From CAYQQR01 sp964420035 (GTDB taxonomy: Bacteria > Bacteroidota > Bacteroidia > Bacteroidales > SM23-62): a stretch of DNA of 64,000 bases. The notes under the pieces were generated by a model. The model made no database searches. It was given only the letters and a program-made list of their open reading frames with translations, and had not been told where the DNA came from. A program made the position numbers and the translations under genes. The DNA is taken from NCBI GenBank assembly GCA_964420035.1, contig CAYQQR010000011.1, positions 27,994 through 91,993 on the forward strand, given 5' to 3'. Below are positions 37,953 through 44,294 of this stretch, piece after piece (positions within the stretch are counted from its first letter, which is position 1; every line of letters begins with the position of its first letter).

Positions 37953-40559
37953 ATGAAAGACAATCGTCGTAATTTCATTAAAAAACTCAGCTTAATGGGG
38001 GGCGCCGGATTCCTGGCCACCCCGGCCGCCAGGGCACTAATAATCCAGGAAAACCTGCTTCCCTTTGAATCGGGGCTCTTCCGGCTCATCAACCGCCAAA
38101 AGAGGGATTTCTACGGACCCCTCGACACCGTCGAGCTGGAATCGGACAAGACGCTTGAGTTCCGGGTCCTGGACGGGCAAGGCAGAATGTACCATAAGTC
38201 TGAAAACACCACCCGGTGGAAATTTACGGTCGCGGGTTCATTGGGAAACCAGCTGCTTATCGGCCTGGACCGAAGGGGGCGCTTGCAGGATCTGATGCTC
38301 ATCCCGGTAAATACCCACACCTTTATTGAAGACGAACACGGGGAATACAGGGATATCCTGGCCATGCTCCACCGGACCATGCACTCGACTGATTATGGCA
38401 ACGGCAGGCGGGTTTACTTCAACGGTAAATACTATAATTATTTCTCCTCATGGTTCCAGGATCATTATTATATAATGAAGGGTCAGCGCTATTTCTACCC
38501 GGAATGGAAGAGCGGTGTGGACCTTTATGCCGATGCCCAGCGGGAGGATGGCATGATTCACGATAACTATAAGCATCCCTATACAGATAAAGGCGCATGG
38601 AGTCAGCGCTTCGATTACGGGAACTTCGTCTATGTACCCGAGGATCCCCTCTCGGATCATATTTTCGTCAGGGTCCCTGTTGAGAATATGGCTGAATTCA
38701 CCTTCCTGGAAGCTATTTACGAGGTCTGGCGCCTCACCGGGGACGACGAATGGATGAAGGGAAAACTGGACCGCGCACTGAAAGCATTGCATTACAGCAC
38801 CCGCGATCCATACCGCTGGTCGGAGGAATACCGGCTCCTGAAAAGGGCCTATACCATAGATATCTGGGATTTTCAGGTTAGGGAAGATATGGAAAAAGCA
38901 GGCAACGATACCATGGTTGCCAAACTGGGCATCACCCCTTTCGGGATCATGTACGGGGATAATGTCCGCATGGCCGCAGGTTGTAAGTATCTTGCTGCAA
39001 TGTTAACCGCGGCCGGCTGGCTGGAAGAAGCTGCAGAAGTTGCCGAAACCGGCAGAGGCATCAAGGAAAGAATTGATGCCCTCTCCTGGAACGGTGAGTT
39101 TTACAGGCACCGGGTCCCTATTGAACCGGAAGACAGGGATCTGGGTGTGGATGAAACCAAACAGGTAACCCTCTCGAACGGCTGGGCCCTGAGCGCTGAA
39201 CTGGAACATGATAAGTCGGTTGCCATCATCAAAACCTACCAGCGGATAAGAAAAGAAATGCCCGGAAGTTCTCCGGGGGAATGGTATTGCTGTTACCCGC
39301 CCTTTGAAAGGGGATTTACCGCCGGGAAGTGGCAATACATGAACGGGGGGGTCACCCCCATCCTCGCGGGTGAACTGATCCACGGGGCTTTCGAACATGG
39401 TTTTGAGGATTATGCCATCGATATCCTCAAGCGGCTGTATAAGCTTTCCGCAAGGTCTTCCTACATCCTGCAGGGCTGCTACCGGGGCAAAATGCCCGGG
39501 CCGCCCGAACGCTCCTTCCGGGAACTCGATATCCTGAAGCATGTGAATGTCGACCTGGAAGACGGGAATGAAAAGGTGCCCGGCTGGATGCAGGAAGCCG
39601 GCAACGACATGAAGAATTTCCCCTTAGGAGAACGGGAATACCATGGCATCCCTTTCAGGGTGATCGATCCTGCCCAAAATGACCGCGGAGCGGTGATCGG
39701 CATCTCCGGCAGAAAGGGCTATACCAACCGGGTAAGCATCCCGGTAGGGCAGAAAGCAGCTTCCGTGTACTTCCTGCATACCCAGCCCTGGGGCAACGTT
39801 GCGGGTCATGTCGAGCTCATCTACGCGGATGGGGAAAAACACATTCAGCATATCGGCAAACCGGGGATATTCAGCAGCAACGGCGAGATCGGTCCCTGGT
39901 GGTTCCCGTCGGTCCCCTACCCCCGCAAAGGCATGCCGCATACCATGGTAGCCTGGACCGGCGACAATGAACGGTGCATCAACATAGGATGCTATGTCTT
40001 CGGGATGAACCATCCCCATCCCGGTAAAAGCATTAAGGAGATCCGGTTCACGGGTATGCAGGATGAATCGACCTGGATGATCATGGGAATTACGCTTTGT
40101 GATAAACCCGTTTTCTTTATGCCCAATTTTATTTCCACCATACCCCGGCACTGGGCCGCAGCGGAGGTTACCTTCGGCCTGATGGAAGGTCTGGTGGGCA
40201 TTAAAAATACAGGAAAAGCCTTTGATGAAGCGGAACTGAACCTTCGCTGGCAACCTGCAGGAGTGAACCGGGTACAGGCCTGTGCCAAATATGAAGCTTC
40301 CGGGGGTTATTTGCAGTATCGATACCGCTTTGATCCCGGTACAAAGGACCTGGAATGCAGTTTCACGGGGCAGGCGGAACTGACCCGGGTAAGGATCTAT
40401 ATCCCGGGGACCCTGGCACCCGAACGTTTGTTGCTGAATGGCAGGGAAATTGAGTTTGAGATTGAAAAAGTTGAGAATTCAAGATATTTAGTCGCCGAAG
40501 TTGCAGGCACCGGCCCCCACCGGCTCAAACTGCATTTTGCACAGATGATTGGGGAATAA
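37953..40559 (+). CDS. Tat-exported six-hairpin glycosidase-like protein, paralogue
   Basis: 868 residues. N-terminus DNRRNFIKKLSLMGGAGFLATPAARA is a twin-arginine signal, unlike the Sec signal of its upstream paralogue. Matching motifs are YADAQREDGMIHDNYKH, WRLTGDDEWMKGKLDRAL, YTIDIWDFQ, GSSPGEWYCCYPPFERGF and QYMNGGVTPILAGELIHGAFEHGFEDY. The two genes are adjacent (11 nt) and co-directional, so this is a tandem duplication followed by a switch of export route. Function as for the neighbour: probable glycosidase or lyase, substrate unknown. Confidence 0.75.
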   Translation: MKDNRRNFIKKLSLMGGAGFLATPAARALIIQENLLPFESGLFRLINRQKRDFYGPLDTVELESDKTLEFRVLDGQGRMYHKSENTTRWKFTVAGSLGNQLLIGLDRRGRLQDLMLIPVNTHTFIEDEHGEYRDILAMLHRTMHSTDYGNGRRVYFNGKYYNYFSSWFQDHYYIMKGQRYFYPEWKSGVDLYADAQREDGMIHDNYKHPYTDKGAWSQRFDYGNFVYVPEDPLSDHIFVRVPVENMAEFTFLEAIYEVWRLTGDDEWMKGKLDRALKALHYSTRDPYRWSEEYRLLKRAYTIDIWDFQVREDMEKAGNDTMVAKLGITPFGIMYGDNVRMAAGCKYLAAMLTAAGWLEEAAEVAETGRGIKERIDALSWNGEFYRHRVPIEPEDRDLGVDETKQVTLSNGWALSAELEHDKSVAIIKTYQRIRKEMPGSSPGEWYCCYPPFERGFTAGKWQYMNGGVTPILAGELIHGAFEHGFEDYAIDILKRLYKLSARSSYILQGCYRGKMPGPPERSFRELDILKHVNVDLEDGNEKVPGWMQEAGNDMKNFPLGEREYHGIPFRVIDPAQNDRGAVIGISGRKGYTNRVSIPVGQKAASVYFLHTQPWGNVAGHVELIYADGEKHIQHIGKPGIFSSNGEIGPWWFPSVPYPRKGMPHTMVAWTGDNERCINIGCYVFGMNHPHPGKSIKEIRFTGMQDESTWMIMGITLCDKPVFFMPNFISTIPRHWAAAEVTFGLMEGLVGIKNTGKAFDEAELNLRWQPAGVNRVQACAKYEASGGYLQYRYRFDPGTKDLECSFTGQAELTRVRIYIPGTLAPERLLLNGREIEFEIEKVENSRYLVAEVAGTGPHRLKLHFAQMIGE

Positions 40560-40587
40560 GCGGGTTGCTGGTCTATGTTGTGTTGAA

Positions 40588-40792
40588 ACATTGAGACATA
40601 GAGACATCGAGACTTTGAGACATAGAGACATCGAGACTTTGAGACATAGAGACATCGAGACTTTGAGACNNNNNNNNNNNNNNNNNNNNNNNNNNNNNNN
40701 NNNNNNNNNNNNNNNNNNNNNNNNNNNNNNNNNNNNNNNNNNNNNNNNNNNNNNNNNNNNNNNNNNNNNATAGAGACATAGAGACAGATAAC
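40588..40792. repeat. 8/24-bp GAGACATA tandem repeat spanning assembly gap
   Basis: The 24-bp unit is made of three 8-mers, GAGACATA-GAGACATC-GAGACTTT. It is present as 40593-40616, 40617-40640 and 40641-40664, plus the start of a fourth at 40665. After the N-run the sequence resumes with atagagacatagagacag, still in the repeat. There are no unique spacers, so this is not a CRISPR. Confidence 0.9.
40670..40769. other. Assembly gap, 100 N
   Basis: Exactly 100 unknown bases lie inside a tandem repeat, the conventional placeholder for a gap of unknown size. True repeat copy number, and anything inserted here, is not known. Confidence 0.98.
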
Positions 40793-40825
40793 TTAAGAGC
40801 CTGAGAGCGGAAGAGCTGCAGGGCT

Positions 40826-40869
40826 GTCATACAATGGTCATACGATTGTCATACGGTTGTCATGCAGTT
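40826..40869. repeat. 11-bp tandem repeat, 4 units (GTCATACGGTT family)
   Basis: Units are GTCATACAATG, GTCATACGATT, GTCATACGGTT and GTCATGCAGTT. The last two match the first two units at 20864-20885 with one base different. The repeat lies in the long intergenic stretch 40560-41380. Confidence 0.8.
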
Positions 40870-41121
40870 GTTCTGAACCGCAAAGGGCGCAAAGAAGGCG
40901 CAAAGAACGCAAGGAAGAAATTCGAAACCCGAAACGAAACCCGAAACGAAATCCGAAATTCTAATTTTCCAAACGCACACTGTGATCCTTGCGTTTGAAA
41001 CATTCTGATTTAGAATTTCGTATTTTATCCTGTAGCCCCTAATGCGTAACTCGAAACGCGTAACAATTGTAAGCCTTCGGCGAACTGCATCTTGACCGGG
41101 TCATTGGGAGCTTTTAGCAAC
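40870..41121. repeat. Series of degenerate short word repeats
   Basis: This non-coding stretch runs through several short degenerate repeats in turn. It has gcgcaaagaa words (40878-40914), cgaaacc/cgaaacg words (40920-40962), ttctgatttagaatttcgtatttt (41003-41029) and gcgtaac words (41044-41064). No gene or RNA is recognisable. Confidence 0.55.
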
Positions 41122-41301
41122 AAACCAGGGGTCAGTAGCCAGCAGCCAACTACAAAATGCGTCCCGAAGATACATCGGTAGAATATTATCAAAAAAAGAA
41201 CCTCGTAGAGCTTCAGTAATGGTAGAAGAAAACAAACCTACAAGAAAGCGCCCACCTGCACACCTTTGTTAATTGCACTGCAGCTTCCTTTGGGCGCAAT
41301 G
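41122..41301. repeat. 180-bp direct repeat flanking AbiE module, left copy
   Basis: The sequence matches 43243-43422 over the full 180 bp with four substitutions and no indels. It includes a hairpin at 41198-41214 (one stem mismatch here) and a GCGCCCA/TGGGCGC stem near the right end. The two copies bracket the AbiEi/AbiEii genes. Confidence 0.9.
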
Positions 41302-41320
41302 ATTCCAGGCATATAATAAT

Positions 41321-41357
41321 TTTGACTTTCGTTTGCGATATGCTACATTTTGTGTAG
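41321..41357 (+). promoter_or_regulatory. abiE promoter with overlapping inverted repeat operator
   Basis: TTTG at 41321-41324, a 19-nt spacer and TACATTTT at 41344-41351 match the Bacteroidota promoter with one base off. The inverted repeat CTACA-TTTTG-TGTAG (41343-41357) covers the -7 box. AbiEi antitoxins are known to bind inverted repeats in their own promoter, so this is a plausible autoregulatory operator. Confidence 0.5.
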
Positions 41358-41380
41358 TTTTAGGCAAATGAAATGAAAAA

Positions 41381-42184
41381 ATGCAAAATCATCACACATA
41401 TAATTATCTGATTGATTACCTGAATGAGGTTCAGTCAAAAGGTAGATATTCAATAACACTTGATGAATTACAGGGTAAATTTCAGGTTTCCAAAAAAGCT
41501 CTATTACAAAACATTTACCGTCTAAAATCAAAAAACAGAATTGCACAGATCCGCCAGGAATTCTACGCGATCATACCGCCTCAATATTCACATCAGGGGA
41601 TACTTCCGCCAACATTATTTATTGATGATTTAATGAAATCATTGAACAAAGAGTATTATGTTGCACTTTTTTCAGCAGCTGCATTGCATGGTGCTGCTCA
41701 TCAACAACCCATGGAATTCCAAGTCATTACAAAACCAAATGCATTGCGTAACATCAGTAACCCTAAATTAGTAGTCAGATTTTATACAAAAACAGAGTGG
41801 AATAAGGAGAACATTTCAAAGAAAAAAACGGATGCAGGATTCATCAATGTTTCTTCCCCCGAACTCACAGGATTTGATCTTATTTATTATCATAAGGCAA
41901 TTGGTGGAATAAATCGTATGCTGCCCGTTCTAGAAGAATTATCGGAAGAAATGAAACCGGACCACATTCAAAAAGTAGCTAAAGAGCAAAAAACAGCTAC
42001 CATTCAACGGCTGGGTTATGTTTTAAAAGAAATCGGGATGGATAGTTTGGCTGAAGCGATCAGTCAGGAACTTAAAAACAGAATAGGGTATAAGAAAATT
42101 CCATTATCGTTGATGCATAAGAAAAAAACCGGACCGGTTGATCAAAGATGGAAAATTATCATGAACAACAAACTTGAGTATTAA
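41381..42184 (+). CDS. abiEi: AbiEi-type antitoxin of type IV toxin-antitoxin system
   Basis: 267 residues, cytoplasmic. An N-terminal winged-helix-like part (SITLDELQGKFQVSKKALLQNIYRLKS, split by Leu/Ile-rich helices) is followed by the AbiEi body (EFYAIIPPQY, PPTLFIDDLMKSLNKEYYVALFSAAALHG, again read in parts). The family represses its own operon and counters the AbiEii nucleotidyltransferase. The gene is visibly more AT-rich than the GH genes on both sides, suggesting transfer. Its stop overlaps the toxin start by one base (TAATG). Flanked by 180-bp direct repeats. Confidence 0.9.
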   Translation: MQNHHTYNYLIDYLNEVQSKGRYSITLDELQGKFQVSKKALLQNIYRLKSKNRIAQIRQEFYAIIPPQYSHQGILPPTLFIDDLMKSLNKEYYVALFSAAALHGAAHQQPMEFQVITKPNALRNISNPKLVVRFYTKTEWNKENISKKKTDAGFINVSSPELTGFDLIYYHKAIGGINRMLPVLEELSEEMKPDHIQKVAKEQKTATIQRLGYVLKEIGMDSLAEAISQELKNRIGYKKIPLSLMHKKKTGPVDQRWKIIMNNKLEY

Positions 42185-42972
42185 TGGTTCCCAGAAGGTA
42201 CATTCAGGAATGGAAAGAATTCACGCGTTGGACCGATAATGCGCAAGTAGAACAGGACCTTGTAATTGAGCGAGCCTTATCACAAATATTCTCCGATGGT
42301 TTTTTAAGTACCCAACTGGCTTTCAGAGGTGGAACAGCACTACATAAGCTGTATCTTCAACCAACGGTCCGGTATTCTGAAGATATAGATTTGGTACAGG
42401 TTAAACCAGAAAAAATCAAAAATACCATCAGTGCAATCCGACAACAACTCTCATTCCTCGGCAAACCAAGCATCAGACAAAAGAAAAATAATAACACACT
42501 TATATTTCGTTTTGAATCTGAAATTCCTCCCGTCATCAAGCTCAGACTAAAAATTGAAATTAATTGTCGGGAACATTTTAGTGTTTTGGGATACACTGTA
42601 TTGGATCACAAAATCGAGAACGGATGGTTTCGGGCCAACTATAAAATCATTTCCTACGAACCAGAAGAGTTATTGGGTACAAAGTTAAGGGCACTCTATC
42701 AGAGAAAAAAAGGACGAGATCTTTTTGATATTTATTATACCTTGATAAATATTGATCTGGACATTGATAAGGTACTCAAATGTTATAACGAATACATAGC
42801 ATTCTCAGTAGCGACACCACCAACAAAGAACCAATATATCAGAAACCTGGAACAAAAAATCAACGATCCGGATTTTACCGGGGATATGCAAGGGCTTCTG
42901 CGACCAGCTGTATATTATAATGAACATATAGCGTACAAAACAATAATGAAAGATATTATTAGCAAATTATAA
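42184..42972 (+). CDS. abiEii: AbiEii/AbiGii-type nucleotidyltransferase toxin
   Basis: 262 residues. Nucleotidyltransferase signature FRGGTALHKLY followed by RYSEDIDLVQV (the GG-S-DxD-type motif with two acids) and the later LLGTKLRALYQRKKGRDLFD helix-Lys region. Related toxins (MenT, AbiEii) add nucleotides to tRNA or otherwise block translation, giving phage-induced growth arrest. All core residues appear present, so it should be active. It is translationally coupled to the antitoxin through TAATG and AT-rich like it. Confidence 0.92.
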   Translation: MVPRRYIQEWKEFTRWTDNAQVEQDLVIERALSQIFSDGFLSTQLAFRGGTALHKLYLQPTVRYSEDIDLVQVKPEKIKNTISAIRQQLSFLGKPSIRQKKNNNTLIFRFESEIPPVIKLRLKIEINCREHFSVLGYTVLDHKIENGWFRANYKIISYEPEELLGTKLRALYQRKKGRDLFDIYYTLINIDLDIDKVLKCYNEYIAFSVATPPTKNQYIRNLEQKINDPDFTGDMQGLLRPAVYYNEHIAYKTIMKDIISKL

Positions 42973-43005
42973 GAACAGCAATATTGATAGAAAATACTGG
43001 CAGTA

Positions 43006-43096
43006 GTGAAAAACCGCCTGCGGCGGTAGTGAAAAGCCCCGGTGCCCGGGGCGGTGAAAATCTGCCTTCGGCAGAAGAATTATTCTCCGTAGGAGA
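43006..43096. repeat. Hairpin cluster with constant GTGAAAA spacer
   Basis: Successive different palindromes with 3-nt loops lie here: CCGCC-TGC-GGCGG (43014-43026), GCCCCGG-TGC-CCGGGGC (43036-43052), TCTGCC-TTC-GGCAGA (43061-43075) and TCTCC-GTA-GGAGA (43084-43096). The first three are each preceded by GTGAAAA. A larger imperfect hairpin, CCCC...GGGG, follows at 43137-43177. Confidence 0.8.
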
Positions 43097-43242
43097 TATA
43101 TTATTGTAGCATGGCATTACATATTAATCTATAGTTCCCCGTGCGCCTACGCTGAAGCTTTGGCGTAAGCGTAAGGGGATACATAATTTCTGGTTGCTGG
43201 GAACTGGTTTCTTGTCACTGGTTATTGGTAGTTTGATGCAAT

Positions 43243-43422
43243 AAACCAGGGGTCAGTAGCCAGCAGCCAACTACAAAATGCGTCCCGAAGATACATCGGT
43301 AGAATATTATCAAAAAAAGAACCTCGTAGAGGTTCAGTAATGGTAGAAGAAAATAAACCTACAAGAAAGCGCCCACCTGCACACCTTTTTTAATTGCACT
43401 GCAGTTTCCTTTGGGCGCAATG
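43243..43422. repeat. 180-bp direct repeat flanking AbiE module, right copy
   Basis: Matches 41122-41301 with four substitutions. In this copy the internal hairpin is perfect. It lies 270 nt after the toxin stop, so the repeats are about 2.1 kb apart and enclose promoter, both genes and the first hairpin cluster. Confidence 0.9.
43311..43335 (-). terminator. Intrinsic-terminator-like hairpin in 180-bp repeat
   Basis: Minus strand: GAACCTC-TAC-GAGGTTC followed by seven T (43318-43312). The left repeat copy has the same T-run but one stem mismatch (41191-41214). If real, it ends a minus-strand transcript of roughly 100 nt whose upstream part could fold through GCGCCCA/TGGGCGC. Confidence 0.45.
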
Positions 43423-43440
43423 GCAGCATACCATATATAA

Positions 43441-43575
43441 GTGAAAAACCGCCTGCGGAATAACCGTTTAAAACCCTCCGGGTAGTTTAAATTCGCTGCG
43501 CAAAGGTTGAAATTTGCCTTCGGCAAAGGAGCCTGGCCCCATTATTGGGCGAAGCCCAAAAGCGAGCTGAAGCTC
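43441..43575. repeat. Second hairpin cluster
   Basis: Starts with GTGAAAA and continues with different short palindromes: CCGC-CT-GCGG (43449-43458), ACCC-TCC-GGGT (43473-43483), TTTGCC-TTC-GGCAAA (43513-43527), TTGGGC-GAA-GCCCAA (43545-43559) and GAGCT-GA-AGCTC (43564-43575). The TTC-loop members form cUUCGg tetraloops as RNA. Confidence 0.8.
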
Positions 43576-43657
43576 AACAACCTTAAAACCCTAAATCATA
43601 AAACCCTGGAACAATTTATGTATCCCCTACAGGGAACCCATATTATTTGTGATCCTT

Positions 43658-43742
43658 GTGCTACAATTATGTATGCCCTGCGGGCAAAACACATGGAATA
43701 ATCTTATATGCATTGGCCGTAGGCCATACATAATTGTAGCAC
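43658..43742. mobile_element. 85-bp element with 17-bp perfect terminal inverted repeats
   Basis: GTGCTACAATTATGTAT (43658-43674) is the exact reverse complement of 43726-43742. Inside each arm is another small hairpin, GCCC-TGC-GGGC and TGGCC-GTA-GGCCA, giving a three-way cruciform. It has no coding capacity; it resembles a MITE or REP-type (BIME-like) element. No clear target-site duplication is visible. Confidence 0.5.
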
Positions 43743-43845
43743 CAGAACACACCATATCCAGCGGCCCGGTTTCCAACGTAATGAAAACATATGTGGTAAG
43801 ACGGGCCGCAAGGGAAATAATCCAGGCTAATCCATAATCCCCCTT

Positions 43846-44018
43846 AATTGGGCGGAGCCCAAAAGCGGGAGGGCCCGGCAAAAATTGCGAGCCGGAGCGG
43901 GAGTGAATTGGGGCTCCGGCTTAGGTAGCCGTAATACCGAAGCCGAAAAGAGCCCCAAGAGCGCGTGGAAGCTTAATTTTTGCCTAGATCTTTGGTTCTT
44001 TGCATCATGGCAAAGAAC
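43846..44018. repeat. Further isolated hairpins
   Basis: TTGGGC-GGA-GCCCAA (43848-43862), GCCGGAGC/GCTCCGGC (43891-43920) and GTTCTTTGC-atcatg-GCAAAGAAC (43995-44018). They continue the palindrome-rich character of the 1.3-kb gap 42973-44294. No gene is supported here. Confidence 0.6.
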
Positions 44019-44080
44019 AAAAAGGAATTTTTCGAACGAACTGCATGTTGCGTCCACAGTGAAGCAAAGCTTATTTGCCA

Positions 44081-44181
44081 GGGTATGGCAGGTGGCCGGC
44101 CTCTGGTTTCTGGTCACTTGCTGCTTGTTGCTGGTCGTTGGTAGCCAGAAACCAAAAACAACCGCGAGACAATTGCATGAC
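44081..44181. repeat. CTGGT word repeat and single 11-bp word
   Basis: Degenerate ctggtttctggtcacttgc-type words (44090-44140) are followed by one reverse-oriented copy of the 11-bp family, AATTGCATGAC at 44171-44181, identical to 20886-20896 in complement. Simple cttaatccc words continue to about 44215. Confidence 0.5.
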
Positions 44182-44294
44182 AACCTCTTGATCTCTTAAT
44201 CCCTTAATTCCTGTTTCCCATCTCCGGGACCGGTTCGTGGTTGTCAATAAAATCCTTAATTTTAATGCATCAGCCCAACTAAAAATCCAAACCC

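Noticed and set aside
40588..40669. Possible CRISPR array
   Set aside because: The unit is an 8-mer triplet with direct joining and no unique spacers; no cas gene is nearby.
41122..41301. 6S RNA or another named RNA family in the 180-bp repeat
   Set aside because: I could not match its stems to any family from memory, and the left copy has a broken stem.
43006..43575. Hairpin array as CRISPR or tRNA cluster
   Set aside because: Palindromes differ and spacing is irregular; no cloverleaf or CCA end could be drawn.
43507..43701. 64-codon open frame in the palindrome field
   Set aside because: It is made of hairpin words (GCC-TTC-GGC, GGGC-GAA-GCCC) read in frame and has no coding character.
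42973..44294. Insertion sequence remnants
   Set aside because: No transposase fragment is readable in any frame; only repeats and palindromes are present.
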